44,494 nucleotides of DNA from JACDBZ01 sp036262075 (GTDB lineage: Bacteria; Chloroflexota; Limnocylindria; QHBO01), in the NCBI GenBank assembly GCA_036262075.1, contig DATAJO010000029.1, positions 1 to 44,494 on the forward strand, in the 5' to 3' direction. Below the pieces are notes generated by a model, which worked only from the letters and a program-made list of their open reading frames with translations, did no database searches and had not been told where the DNA came from. This document shows, one piece after another, positions 1 through 9,084 of this stretch. Numbering within the stretch: position 1 is the stretch's first letter; each line of letters begins with the position of its first letter. The position numbers and the translations under genes are program-made.

Positions 1-146
1 CCTTCCACGACAGCGCCGCCCGCGCCGCGGCGCTGCCCGCCTTCGTCGACTTCTACAATCGGCGTCGACCGCACTGGTCACTCAACGGCCAGCCGCCGGT
101 GAGTCGCGTCCCACCCGTCAACAACCTGATGGGGAAGAACACCTAG
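1..146 (+). CDS. IS481-family transposase, C-terminal fragment (5' cut by window edge)
   Basis: Reading from base 3, the frame is open from the window edge to a TAG at 144-146 and encodes 47 residues. It contains FYNRRRPHWSLNGQPP followed by SRVPPVNNLMG, the tail of the DDE integrase core of IS481-like transposases (pattern YN..RPH..L.G..P..R....NNL). The catalytic residues lie upstream, outside the window, so I cannot tell whether the element is intact. No convincing terminal inverted repeat is visible between the stop codon and the hairpin at 174-193. An IS remnant 134 bp before purD suggests the purine cluster starts at an insertion boundary. The family call rests on the C-terminal motif alone. 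Confidence 0.75.
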   Translation, partial: FHDSAARAAALPAFVDFYNRRRPHWSLNGQPPVSRVPPVNNLMGKNT

Positions 147-173
147 ATCGGGCGACGCCGGAGCCCGCGCCGG

Positions 174-193
174 GAGCCGCGATCGAGCGGCTC
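174..193 (+). terminator. Perfect hairpin downstream of the transposase (possible terminator)
   Basis: GAGCCGC, a 6-nt loop GATCGA, then GCGGCTC form a perfect 7-bp stem 28 nt after the transposase stop. No T-run follows, so intrinsic termination is uncertain. It could also belong to the end of the IS element. Confidence 0.35.
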
Positions 194-266
194 TGACGAG
201 GCGCCCCGTACGCCGTCATCACCGGAACGAGGCACCAGGCCGAGGCGCCGATGGCTGCCGAGGCCC

Positions 267-272
267 TAGACT
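267..272 (+). promoter_or_regulatory. Putative -10 box of purD (TAGACT)
   Basis: TAGACT ends 8 nt before the ATG at 281, placing the expected transcription start on or next to the start codon. There is no Shine-Dalgarno sequence in the gap. This is the leaderless arrangement repeated elsewhere in the window and it favours the start at 281 over an in-frame ATG at 251. No clear -35 box is seen. Confidence 0.5.
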
Positions 273-280
273 CGGGGCCG

Positions 281-1576
281 ATGGATGTGCTCGTCATCGG
301 CAGTGGCGCGCGAGAGCACGCGCTGGCGTGGCGGCTCGCGGGCGACGAGTGGGTCCGCCGGGTGCGGATCGCGCCGGGCAACGGCGGCACGCCGGCGGTG
401 GCCGAGACCGTCGACGACTTCGACGTCCTCGACCCGCGGGCCGTGGCCCGGCACGCGGCGCGCGAGCGCTACGACCTCGTCGTCATCGGGCCGGAAACGC
501 CGCTCGCCGCCGGCGTGGCCGACGAGCTGACCGCCGCCTCCATCCCGGCCTTCGGTCCGACGCGGGAGGCCGCCCGCCTCGAGTCGAGCAAGGCGTTCGC
601 GAAGCGCCAGATGGAGCGAGCGGGGGTCGCCACGGCCGCATCGGCCTCGTTCACCGATCCCGACGCAGCGCTCGACCACGTGCGCGCGGCGGAACGGCCG
701 CCGGTGGTGAAGGCCGATTGGCTCGCCGCCGGCAAGGGGGTCGTCGTGCCGGAGACGGGCGAGGAGGCGGAGGACGCCGTCCGTCGCCTGTTCGAGAGCG
801 CGCCGGCGGGCGCCACGGTCGTCCTCGAGGAGCGGCTCACCGGGCGCGAGGTGAGCGCCTTCGCCCTCGTCAGTGGCGAGTCCGTCGTGCCGCTGGCGGC
901 GGCCTGTGACTACAAGCGGCTCGGCGAGGGTGACGTCGGGCCGAACACGGGCGGCATGGGCACGTACACGCCGGTGCCCTGGTACGACCGGCGCGCGCTC
1001 GAGAACGCGGCCGCCGACGTGTTCGAGCCGATCGCCTGGCGCATGGCTCGCGACGGGACCCCGTATCGGGGCGTGCTCTATGCCGGCCTGATGCTCACCG
1101 ATGAGGGGCCGATGGTCCTCGAGTTCAACGTCCGCTTCGGTGATCCCGAGGCCCAGGTGCTCTTGCCGATGATCGAGGGCGATCTCGCCGCGGCGCTGCT
1201 CGGGACGGCGCGCGGCGAGCCGGGGCTCATGGAGTCCGAGATCGCGCTGCGGCCGGGCGCCGCGGTCGGCGTCGTCGTCGCGGCCAAGGGCTACCCCGAG
1301 GCGCCGATCGCCGGGCGGCCGATCTCGGGCGTCGATCCCGCCGCGGCCGGCGACGACGGCGACGTCCTCGTCTTCCATGCCGGCACGCGACGGACCGCCG
1401 ACGGCGGCTACGCGTCGACCGGCGGCCGGGTCGTCACGGTCGTGGGCCGGGGTGCGGACCTGGCGACCGCCCGGGCGGCGGCGTACCGGGCCGTGGCCAA
1501 GATCGAGCTCGAGGGCGGCCAGTTCCGGACCGACATCGCCGCGCGCGAGCTCGAGGAGGCGTCCGGGCCGCCCTGA
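281..1576 (+). CDS. purD: Phosphoribosylamine-glycine ligase (GAR synthetase)
   Basis: 431 aa, the usual PurD length. Joins phosphoribosylamine and glycine with ATP to give GAR, the second step of de novo purine synthesis, in the cytosol. The N-terminus MDVLVIGSGAREHAL is the nucleotide-fold glycine loop typical of PurD. The ATP-grasp core includes GPNTGGMGTYTP (about residues 220-231) and LEFNVRFGDPEAQV (about 279-292), which carries the metal-binding Glu and Asn. I chose the ATG at 281 because the family begins exactly there and a TAGACT hexamer sits 8 nt upstream; an in-frame ATG at 251 would add ten residues unlike the family. It is the first purine gene of the window, followed tail-to-tail, 3 bp away, by the cation transporter on the other strand. 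Confidence 0.97.
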   Translation: MDVLVIGSGAREHALAWRLAGDEWVRRVRIAPGNGGTPAVAETVDDFDVLDPRAVARHAARERYDLVVIGPETPLAAGVADELTAASIPAFGPTREAARLESSKAFAKRQMERAGVATAASASFTDPDAALDHVRAAERPPVVKADWLAAGKGVVVPETGEEAEDAVRRLFESAPAGATVVLEERLTGREVSAFALVSGESVVPLAAACDYKRLGEGDVGPNTGGMGTYTPVPWYDRRALENAAADVFEPIAWRMARDGTPYRGVLYAGLMLTDEGPMVLEFNVRFGDPEAQVLLPMIEGDLAAALLGTARGEPGLMESEIALRPGAAVGVVVAAKGYPEAPIAGRPISGVDPAAAGDDGDVLVFHAGTRRTADGGYASTGGRVVTVVGRGADLATARAAAYRAVAKIELEGGQFRTDIAARELEEASGPP

Positions 1577-1579
1577 CGG

Positions 1580-2509
1580 TCAGTCGTGCCGGAGGCGCTC
1601 CGAGCGGCGGCGGTCGGCGGTCTCGAGCTGGATCGTGCTGTGCTCGAAGTCGAAGTCGTCCGACAGGCACTCGCACAGGCGATCGAGGACCACGGTCGCA
1701 TCGGCTCCCGGCTCGAGGACGACGTGGGCCGACACGACGTTCATGCCCGAGGTCAGCGTCCAGGCGTGAAGGTCGTGCGCGTCGAGCACGCCATCGGTCT
1801 CGAGCACGTGGCGCCGGACGAGGTCGAGGTCGACGTCGCGCGGCGTGGCCTGGAGCAGGACGTCGGCCGCGTCGCGCAGCAGGACGAACGTGCGGACGAC
1901 GATGAGCGCCACCACGACGAGCGACGCGATCGGGTCGGCGACGACGAGCCCCGTGAGCGTGATGACCGCGGCGCTGACGAGCACGGCGATCGAGCCGGCG
2001 AGGTCGCCCATGATCTCGAGGCTGACGGCGCGGGCGTTGAGGTTCCCCGCGGCATGGGGATGGACGAGGCGCATCGAGACGACGTTCACGCCCAGGCCGA
2101 CGAGCGCCACCACGAGGACCGGCAGGCCCGGCACCTCGGGCGGCGCCATCAGCCGGCCGATCGCCTCCCACGCGATGATCGCGGCCACGATGAGCAGGAG
2201 GACCGCGTTGCCGACCGCCGCCAGGATCTCGAGGCGGTGGTAGCCGTACGACTTCGCGGCGGTCGCCGGACGGCGGGCGAACCGGATCGCGAGCAGCGCG
2301 AGGACGATGGCGCCCGCATCGGCCAGCATGTGGCCCGCATCGGCGAGGAGGGCGAGGGATCCGGTCGCGATGCCGACCGCGATCTCGAGCGCCATGCCCG
2401 CCAGGACCAGGACGAGCACGAACGCCAGCCGGCGCGCAAAGTCCTCCCGCTCGGCGATGTGCCGGTGCGAGGCCGTCGGTGCAGCGGCCGTCCGTGCAGG
2501 CGTGGCCAT
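1580..2509 (-). CDS. Cation diffusion facilitator (CzcD/ZitB-like Zn/Co/Cd efflux protein)
   Basis: 309 aa with six predicted membrane helices and a soluble C-terminal domain, the CDF layout; exports divalent metal ions from the cytoplasm in exchange for protons. TM2 carries LADAGHMLADA with the metal-ligand pair H..D. In TM5 the usual H...D pair reads EIMGD, Glu replacing His, a variant I believe occurs in some CzcD proteins. The C-terminal domain contains HDLHAWTLTSG and FDFEHSTIQLE, typical of the family. An N-terminal His-rich stretch (HRHIAE) is present. The ATG at 2509 was chosen over one at 2581 because the longer form overlaps the divergent purE promoter region; CATCAT lies 6 nt before it. 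It is inverted inside the purine cluster, so probably not part of its function. Confidence 0.9.
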   Translation of the reverse strand: MATPARTAAAPTASHRHIAEREDFARRLAFVLVLVLAGMALEIAVGIATGSLALLADAGHMLADAGAIVLALLAIRFARRPATAAKSYGYHRLEILAAVGNAVLLLIVAAIIAWEAIGRLMAPPEVPGLPVLVVALVGLGVNVVSMRLVHPHAAGNLNARAVSLEIMGDLAGSIAVLVSAAVITLTGLVVADPIASLVVVALIVVRTFVLLRDAADVLLQATPRDVDLDLVRRHVLETDGVLDAHDLHAWTLTSGMNVVSAHVVLEPGADATVVLDRLCECLSDDFDFEHSTIQLETADRRRSERLRHD

Positions 2510-2515
2510 GTGTCC

Positions 2516-2521
2516 ATGATG
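2516..2521 (-). promoter_or_regulatory. Weak -10-like hexamer of the CDF transporter gene
   Basis: Read on the - strand, CATCAT ends 6 nt before the ATG at 2509. It matches TATCAT (seen before purF) in five of six positions. Spacing is as in the other leaderless starts of this window. The call is weak by itself. Confidence 0.3.
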
Positions 2522-2583
2522 GACCGATGCTTCGTGCCGTGCCACGACTCGCCGATGCGGCCGCCTCGACCGCCGAAGCACTC

Positions 2584-2589
2584 TATGCT
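2584..2589 (+). promoter_or_regulatory. Putative -10 box of purE (TATGCT)
   Basis: TATGCT ends 6 nt before the purE ATG at 2596 with no Shine-Dalgarno between them, which suggests a leaderless mRNA. It lies in the 86-bp divergent gap between the CDF gene and purE. Confidence 0.5.
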
Positions 2590-2595
2590 GTCGAC

Positions 2596-3081
2596 ATGCC
2601 CGACGTCGCCGTGCTCTGCGGCTCGCGTTCCGACCTGCCCGCCCTCAAGGGCTGCTTCGACGTCCTCGACGGCTACGGGATCAGCTGGGAGGCATCGGTC
2701 ATCAGCGCCCACCGGCAGCCCGATGCGCTCCATGCATATGTGCGGGAGGCGGAGGCGGCGGGCGTGCGCGTGTTCATCGGCGCCGCGGGGCTGGCCGCCC
2801 ATCTGCCCGGCGTGCTGGCTTCGCTGACCGCGCGACCGGTGATCGGCGTCCCGCTCGACGGAGGGGCGCTGGGCGGGGCCGACGCGCTGTACGCCATCGT
2901 CCAGATGCCGCCCGGCGTGCCGGTCGCGACCGTTGCCATCGGCTCGGCAGGAGCGAAGAACGCCGCCCATCTCGCGGCGCGGATCCTGGCCGTGGGAGAT
3001 CCCGGCGTGGGCGAGCGCGTGGAGGCATTCCGCACCGAGCAGGCGGCCAAGGCGGAGCTCCGGATCGACCCCCGCGCCTGA
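2596..3081 (+). CDS. purE: N5-carboxyaminoimidazole ribonucleotide mutase (PurE class I)
   Basis: 161 aa, the usual length of class I PurE. Converts N5-CAIR to CAIR in purine synthesis. The N-terminus carries the phosphate-binding GSRSD (residues 9-13) and the SAHRQP motif with the catalytic His39; AAGLAAHLPGV follows, then GGALGGADALYAIVQMP, close to the family's G...L.G.D.L.S..QMP. The start is fixed by the family N-terminus and by TATGCT 6 nt upstream. purB follows after 3 bp, so the two are almost certainly cotranscribed. Class I PurE normally needs PurK to make N5-CAIR, and no purK is present in the window. Confidence 0.95.
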   Translation: MPDVAVLCGSRSDLPALKGCFDVLDGYGISWEASVISAHRQPDALHAYVREAEAAGVRVFIGAAGLAAHLPGVLASLTARPVIGVPLDGGALGGADALYAIVQMPPGVPVATVAIGSAGAKNAAHLAARILAVGDPGVGERVEAFRTEQAAKAELRIDPRA

Positions 3082-3084
3082 CCG

Positions 3085-4395
<1,311 letters not shown>

Positions 4396-4407
4396 GGGAT
4401 CGGACCG

Positions 4408-5316
4408 ATGCGGCGCTGGATCGCGGTCGCGGCGGCCGCCGGCTCGGCGGTGGCGGACCGCCCGATGACCTGGCTGCCGGGGGCGCTCGCCTGGCTGTGC
4501 ACGATCGGCTGGCTGCCGTTCGTCATCGGCGTGGCGCAGCCGCCATCGGTGAGCGACCTCACGTTCCTCGGCGCCCGCTTCTACGGGTCGGCGTTGTGGC
4601 CGTGGAACCTCGTCCTGCTCGCGGCCGGGGTCACCGCGCTGACCGCCACGGCGTTCACGCTGGCCGCGGTCGCCGAGGCGACGCTGCTCGACATGCTGGC
4701 CGGCACGCGGCGCCGGCTGTCGACCGCGTGGCGGATGCTCGGCATCGGCAGCGTGCTCGCCATCCCGACCGCCGTCATGCTCCTCGTCCTCGCCCTCGCG
4801 CTCGTCAACGTCGCGCCCGAGGAGTTCTCGTCGCCGGACCGCGGCGCCGGCCCGATCATCCGGACGCTCGTCGCCGTGGCGCCGATCCTCGTCCTCCTCG
4901 CCGCGGTCGTCACGCTCGCCTCCGCGTTCCACGCGGCAGCGGTCCGGCTCGTCCACCATCGGGGCGCCGACGTCGGCGAGGCGCTCGAGGGCAGCGCGCG
5001 GCTGCTCCGGTCGGCCGGGGCGCCGGCCCTCGTCCAGCTCGTCGTGGCCACCCTGGCCCGCGTGGCGCTGGTCGTCGTGGCCGCCGTTCTCCTCCGCGTC
5101 CTGTGGGCGCCGGTCGGGGAGCTGCTCGCCATCGGCGAGCGCGACGCGCTGACCATCGGCCTGCTGGTAGGCTTCGTTGCGATCTGGCTCTGCCTCGTTC
5201 TCGTCGCCGGGGCGCTCCATGCGTGGGGGTCGGCCGCCTGGTCGATCCTCCTCACCGGGCCGGCGACGGGCCGCGAAGCGGAGCGCACGCGCCAGGAGAC
5301 GCCGCTCGACCGATGA
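4408..5316 (+). CDS. Polytopic membrane protein of unknown function
   Basis: 302 aa with about six hydrophobic segments, for example residues 25-45, 62-90, 110-135, 150-175, 205-235 and 250-280, separated by short charged loops. I recognise no family motif. Segments such as EALEGSARLLRSAG between helices recall the cytoplasmic loops of DUF4013-like or glycerophosphoryl-diester-phosphodiesterase-type membrane domains, but this is only a resemblance. It follows purB by 12 bp and overlaps the next gene by an ATGA junction, so it is translated from the purine transcript. Its C-terminus is charged (REAERTRQETPLDR), consistent with a cytosolic end. Function unknown. Confidence 0.7.
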   Translation: MRRWIAVAAAAGSAVADRPMTWLPGALAWLCTIGWLPFVIGVAQPPSVSDLTFLGARFYGSALWPWNLVLLAAGVTALTATAFTLAAVAEATLLDMLAGTRRRLSTAWRMLGIGSVLAIPTAVMLLVLALALVNVAPEEFSSPDRGAGPIIRTLVAVAPILVLLAAVVTLASAFHAAAVRLVHHRGADVGEALEGSARLLRSAGAPALVQLVVATLARVALVVVAAVLLRVLWAPVGELLAIGERDALTIGLLVGFVAIWLCLVLVAGALHAWGSAAWSILLTGPATGREAERTRQETPLDR

Positions 5317-5822
5317 CGCCCGAACTCACGCTCGAGACGCAGATCGACCTCGGCCTTCGCCTGACGCTCGGCCTCGTCCTCGGCGCGATCATCGGCTTCG
5401 AGCGCGAGCTCCATCGGCAGCCGGCGGGCTTCCGGACCCACAGCCTCGTGTCGCTCGGCGCGGCGCTGTTCACGATCGTCAGCGCCTTCGGCTTCGAGGG
5501 CCCGATCGCCGACCCGACCCGGATCGCCGCCCAGATCGTGTCCGGCATCGGCTTCATCGGCGCCGGGACGATCCTCCAGTACCGCGGCCATATCCGCGGG
5601 CTGACCACCGCCGCCAGCCTGTGGTCGGTCGCCGCGGTCGGGACGGCCGCCGGCGCCGGGCTCGTGGTGCTGGCGGTCATGGCCACCGTGCTCATCCTCG
5701 TCATCCTGTCCCTCCTCGACCGCGTCGAGTCGATGGCGCGCCGGCGTCTCCAGCTGCCGCCCGAGGGGTACGTGCTGCCGAAGGACGAGCCCGACGACGG
5801 AAAGAGCGAGGACCTGCCGTGA
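5313..5822 (+). CDS. MgtC/SapB family membrane protein (short form)
   Basis: 169 aa, mostly the hydrophobic MgtC/SapB domain. The family signature is clear: LVLGAIIGFERELHRQPAGFRTHSLVSLGAALFT near the N-terminus, then SGIGFIGAGTIL and GLTTAASLWSVAAVG. Four to five membrane segments are predicted. The C-terminal cytosolic ACT-like domain of longer MgtC proteins is absent and only a charged tail (about residues 135-169) remains. Members are linked to magnesium limitation and ATP-synthase control in some bacteria; the role here is unknown. The start ATG overlaps the preceding stop (ATGA) and its own stop overlaps the purC GTG (GTGA), so it is translationally embedded between purine genes. Confidence 0.88.
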   Translation: MTPELTLETQIDLGLRLTLGLVLGAIIGFERELHRQPAGFRTHSLVSLGAALFTIVSAFGFEGPIADPTRIAAQIVSGIGFIGAGTILQYRGHIRGLTTAASLWSVAAVGTAAGAGLVVLAVMATVLILVILSLLDRVESMARRRLQLPPEGYVLPKDEPDDGKSEDLP

Positions 5823-6709
5823 CCCTGCTGACCACCGAGATCCCCGGCCTCGAGCGCGTGCACCGCGGCAAGGTCCGCGAGACCTACCGCGTCGACGACG
5901 ACCATCTCCTGCTCGTCGCCACCGATCGGCTGTCGGCCTTCGACGTCGTCTTCGACCAGCCGATCCCGGACAAGGGCGCCGTGCTGACGCAGCTGTCGGC
6001 GTGGTGGTTCGGCGAGCTCGCCCACGTCGGCCCGTCGCACTTCGTGAGCGCGGATCCGGCCGACCTGCCGGTGGCGGCCCGCACGCCCGAGCTCGCTCAG
6101 CGCTCGATGCTCGTCCGCCGTGCGGAGCGGATCGACGCCGAGTGCATCGTGCGCGGCTACCTTGCGGGCTCCGGGTGGGCCGAGTACCAGCGGTCCGGCA
6201 CGGTCGTCGGCCATCCGATGCCCGCCGGGCTGCGCGAGGCCGATCGCCTGCCCGAGCCGATCTTCACGCCCTCGACCAAGGCCGATTCGGGCCATGACGA
6301 GAACATCACCCGCGACCAGCTCGCCGATCTCGTCGGCGCCGACCTGGCGCGCACGCTCGAGGAGCGCTCGCTGGCGCTGTACGCCGAGGGCGCGCGCCGC
6401 GCCGAGGCGGTCGGGCTCATCCTGGCCGACACGAAGTTCGAGTTCGGCTGGATCGACGGCGAGGTCGCGGTCATCGACGAGGTGCTGACGCCCGACTCGT
6501 CCCGGTTCTGGGACACGACGACGTACGCGCCCGGGTCGAGCCCGCAGAGCTTCGACAAGCAGTTCGTGCGCGACTTCGCGTCCGCCTCGGGCTGGAACAG
6601 GGAGCCGCCGGCACCGGCGCTGCCGCCCGAGGTCATCGCCGGCACGCGCGAGCGGTACGTCGCCGCCTTCGAGCGGCTCACCGGCCGCCGCTGGGAGCCG
6701 TCCGCCTGA
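5819..6709 (+). CDS. purC: Phosphoribosylaminoimidazole-succinocarboxamide synthase (SAICAR synthetase)
   Basis: 296 aa, the longer PurC type. Joins CAIR and aspartate with ATP to form SAICAR. The N-terminal strand RVHRGKVRETYRVDDDHLL and ATDRLSAFDVVF are the ATP-binding parts; ECIVRGYLAGSGWAEYQ and LADTKFEFGW (about residue 201 onward) are family signatures, followed by DEVLTPDSSRFW with the substrate-contacting Asp and Ser. The GTG at 5819 gives the family N-terminus and overlaps the MgtC stop by four bases; an upstream reading in the same frame is just GC-driven open frame. The stop TGA shares one base with the purS ATG. Confidence 0.96.
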   Translation: MTLLTTEIPGLERVHRGKVRETYRVDDDHLLLVATDRLSAFDVVFDQPIPDKGAVLTQLSAWWFGELAHVGPSHFVSADPADLPVAARTPELAQRSMLVRRAERIDAECIVRGYLAGSGWAEYQRSGTVVGHPMPAGLREADRLPEPIFTPSTKADSGHDENITRDQLADLVGADLARTLEERSLALYAEGARRAEAVGLILADTKFEFGWIDGEVAVIDEVLTPDSSRFWDTTTYAPGSSPQSFDKQFVRDFASASGWNREPPAPALPPEVIAGTRERYVAAFERLTGRRWEPSA

Positions 6710-6993
6710 TGCGCTGGCTGGCCGAGGTGCGGGTCACCCTGCGACCCGGGATCGCCGATCCCGAGGGCCAGACCATCGCCTCCGGGCTGCGCTCGCTCGG
6801 CTACGACACGGTCACCGAGGTCCGCGCCGGCAAGCTCATGCGCATCGCCTTCGAGGCCGAGACCGCCGCCGATGCCGATGCGACCGTGGCCGACATGTGC
6901 CGCCGGCTGCTCGCCAACCCGGTGATGGAGTCGGCGACCTGGGAGCTCCGCGCCGACGAGGAGCAGCAGGCCGCCGAGGCGGTGACCGGATGA
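6709..6993 (+). CDS. purS: FGAM synthase subunit PurS
   Basis: 94 aa, slightly longer than most PurS (about 80 aa). Small structural subunit that bridges PurL and PurQ in the three-part FGAM synthase of Gram-positive-type bacteria. The sequence shows the expected beta-alpha-beta pattern: V.VTLRPGIADPEGQTIASGLRSLGYD, then V.EVRAGKLMRI, and a C-terminal acidic/Ala-rich helix. Its start shares a base with the purC stop (TGATG) and its stop overlaps the purQ ATG (ATGA), so stoichiometric translation of PurS and PurQ is likely. The presence of PurS matches the short PurL encoded downstream. Confidence 0.92.
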   Translation: MRWLAEVRVTLRPGIADPEGQTIASGLRSLGYDTVTEVRAGKLMRIAFEAETAADADATVADMCRRLLANPVMESATWELRADEEQQAAEAVTG

Positions 6994-7745
6994 CCGCGAC
7001 CGTGGCGACCACGGCGCGCCCGCGCGTCGCCGTCGTCGTCTTCCCCGGCACGTGGAGCGAGCGCGACTTCGCCCACGTCGGGAGCGCGGTGCTCGGCTGG
7101 GACGTCCGGCTCGTCTGGCACCTCGAAACCGAGCTCGGCACGCCGGACGCCGTCGTCCTGCCGGGCGGCTTCGCGCACGGCGACCACCTCCGCACCGGCG
7201 CGATCGCCCGCTTCTCGCCGATCATGCGCGCCGTCGAGGCCTTTGCCGCCGCCGGCGGCCCGGTCATCGGCTCGTGCAACGGCTTCCAGGTCCTCACCGA
7301 GGCGGGGCTGCTGCCCGGCGTCCTCATGCGCAACGACCACCTCGAGTTCCGCTGCGACTGGCAGTGGCTCCGCGTCGAGCGGACCGCATCGGCCGAGCCG
7401 TGGCTCGCCGACCTGGCCGACGGCGAGGTCCTCCGCCTGCCGATCAGCCATGGCGAGGGCCGCTACGTGGCCGACCCGGCGACGATCGACGAGCTCGAGG
7501 CGTCCGGCCGCATCGTGCTGCGCTACGCGACCGCCGACGGCACCATCGATCCCGCGGCCAACCCCAACGGCTCCGAGCACGCGATCGCCGGCATCGTGAA
7601 CCCCGCCGGCAACGTGCTCGGGCTCATGCCGCATCCCGAGCGCGCGGCCGAGGCGGAGGTCGGGGGCAGCGACGGGCTGCGCCTGTTCCGCTCGTTGGAA
7701 CGCTGGCTGCAGGGGCGGCCGGCAGCCGCCGAGCGTCGGCTATGA
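6990..7745 (+). CDS. purQ: FGAM synthase glutaminase subunit PurQ
   Basis: 251 aa. Class I glutamine amidotransferase that supplies ammonia to PurL. The nucleophile is Cys96 in GSCNGFQVL; the other triad members are His215 and Glu217 in MPHPERA. PGGFAHGDHLRTGAIAR is the usual PGGFSYGDYLR.GA..A segment. Near the N-terminus the family normally has FPGSNCDRDT; here it reads FPGTWSERDF, a local divergence at the glutaminase-fold entry loop. The ATG at 6990 overlaps the purS stop; the longer upstream frame lies inside purS. The stop codon overlaps a TATGAT hexamer that may start the next transcription unit. Confidence 0.94.
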   Translation: MTATVATTARPRVAVVVFPGTWSERDFAHVGSAVLGWDVRLVWHLETELGTPDAVVLPGGFAHGDHLRTGAIARFSPIMRAVEAFAAAGGPVIGSCNGFQVLTEAGLLPGVLMRNDHLEFRCDWQWLRVERTASAEPWLADLADGEVLRLPISHGEGRYVADPATIDELEASGRIVLRYATADGTIDPAANPNGSEHAIAGIVNPAGNVLGLMPHPERAAEAEVGGSDGLRLFRSLERWLQGRPAAAERRL

Positions 7746-7746
7746 T
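7741..7746 (+). promoter_or_regulatory. Putative -10 box (TATGAT) at the end of purQ
   Basis: TATGAT overlaps the purQ stop codon. It would start a transcript about 40 nt before the ATG at 7795, which has a good Shine-Dalgarno sequence (AGGAGGG at 7779-7785). So unlike most starts in the window this one is leadered. It may give the zinc-ribbon genes and purL an internal promoter. Confidence 0.45.
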
Positions 7747-7778
7747 CGGCGCGTTCCGGCCTGCCCGGATCCGCGCGC

Positions 7779-7785
7779 AGGAGGG
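7779..7785 (+). promoter_or_regulatory. Strong Shine-Dalgarno of the zinc-ribbon membrane protein gene
   Basis: AGGAGGG lies 9 nt before the ATG at 7795. It stands out because strong Shine-Dalgarno sequences are rare at gene starts in this window. Confidence 0.6.
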
Positions 7786-7794
7786 CCCGCACCG

Positions 7795-9081
7795 ATGACC
7801 TACGACGAGCGCGACCGCCACGACCGGCCCGGCGAGGGCCCCGACCACCCGGAAGGTGATGCCGGGGTGGAGCCGCCGCGCGAGCCCGAGCTCGCCGGTG
7901 AGCCGGTGGTCGACGCGACGACCTCCCCGCCGCCACGGTCCGTGGACGAGAACGCCGGCAGCGACGAGACCGCCGAATGGCCATCGGCCGATACGGCCGC
8001 CGATTCCTCCTCGCGTGCCGCCTGGCCGACCGAGCCGCCCGCCGCGGGCGATGCGCCGGCCGATGCCTGGCCCACCGAATCGCCGAGCGCCGCCGATCGG
8101 CCGGCCGAGGCCTGGCCGACGACCCCGCCGGAGCGCGGCGACGATCCGATCCTCGAGCCGGCGGGCACCCGGCCGACCGAGCCCGCGCCGGAGCCTGCCG
8201 CCGAGCCGGTCGCCGATGCGCCGCCGAGCGAGGTGGAGGCCTACCCGTCCGCGGCCGCCGCGCCGCCGACGCCCGAGCCGGAGCAGCCGGTCGCCACGTC
8301 GGCGCACGCCGTGCCGGCCGGCGAGAGCGCGACCGGCGAGAGTACCCAGTGCCCGCGCTGCGGCACCGAGAACCGCCCCGGCCTGGCGTTCTGCCGGAAC
8401 TGCGGCCAGCGTCTCGTGGCCGCCGGCGTCGCCGCCACCGTCGAGCGACCGAGCAGCCCGGAGGGCACGCAGGCCTGCCCGCGCTGCGGCACGCACAACC
8501 GCGCCGGCACCGCCTTCTGCCAGAACTGCGGCGCCAACCTGCGCGGCGTGTCGGAGGGCTATGTCCCGCCGGCCGTGGCCGGCGAGGAGGCGCCGGCCGC
8601 CGCTCCCGCCGCCCGACGCGGGGCCGTGCTCGGCCCGGTCGTGCTGCTCATCGGCCTCGTCGGCCTCGTCACCGCCTACCTGCTGCCGTTCACGTTCGGC
8701 GCCGGCTCGCTGTTCGAGCGCGCCTGGGGCTCGGGCGGCTACGGCATCGCGTTCTGGTCCGACTACCCGACCGGCGGCCTCGCCGAGCAGGCGTACTTCG
8801 GCCTGGCGGCCGCGGTGCCGATCCTCGGGGTGATCGTCCTCGCCCTCGCCGTCGCCGGCTTCATGCGCGCGGCGCCGGGCATGCTCCAGACGATCGGCCT
8901 CGTGGTGGCCCTCGTGTGGAGCGTCGGCCTCGTCGTCCTGTTCCTCGTCGTCGAGCTGCTCGGCAACTGGGACGGCGACCTCGTCGGGCTGCTCCGCGTC
9001 CTGTCGCCGGCGGGGATCATCCTGTTCCTGACCGGGCTGATCGTGCTCATCGGCTCGCTCACGCGATTCGCCCGGAGCTGA
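7795..9081 (+). CDS. Double zinc-ribbon membrane protein with Pro/Glu/Ala-rich N-terminus
   Basis: 428 aa. Residues 1-180 are low complexity and acidic (Pro, Glu, Ala, Asp) with repeated AWPTEPP-like units, probably disordered. Two CPRCG-type zinc ribbons follow at about residues 185-206 (CPRCGTENRPGLAFCRNCG) and 226-246 (CPRCGTHNRAGTAFCQNCG), then four hydrophobic helices between about 280 and 425. The ribbons would lie in the cytosol. No enzymatic motif is seen. It sits between purQ and purL, followed 3 bp later by another zinc-ribbon membrane gene. Such proteins are often sensors or scaffolds, but the function here is unknown. Its strong Shine-Dalgarno and own -10 box suggest regulation separate from upstream pur genes. 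Confidence 0.75.
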   Translation: MTYDERDRHDRPGEGPDHPEGDAGVEPPREPELAGEPVVDATTSPPPRSVDENAGSDETAEWPSADTAADSSSRAAWPTEPPAAGDAPADAWPTESPSAADRPAEAWPTTPPERGDDPILEPAGTRPTEPAPEPAAEPVADAPPSEVEAYPSAAAAPPTPEPEQPVATSAHAVPAGESATGESTQCPRCGTENRPGLAFCRNCGQRLVAAGVAATVERPSSPEGTQACPRCGTHNRAGTAFCQNCGANLRGVSEGYVPPAVAGEEAPAAAPAARRGAVLGPVVLLIGLVGLVTAYLLPFTFGAGSLFERAWGSGGYGIAFWSDYPTGGLAEQAYFGLAAAVPILGVIVLALAVAGFMRAAPGMLQTIGLVVALVWSVGLVVLFLVVELLGNWDGDLVGLLRVLSPAGIILFLTGLIVLIGSLTRFARS

Positions 9082-9084
9082 GCC

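Noticed and set aside
251..280. Start of purD at the upstream ATG
   Set aside because: It would add ten residues that do not match the family and would place the TAGACT hexamer inside the gene.
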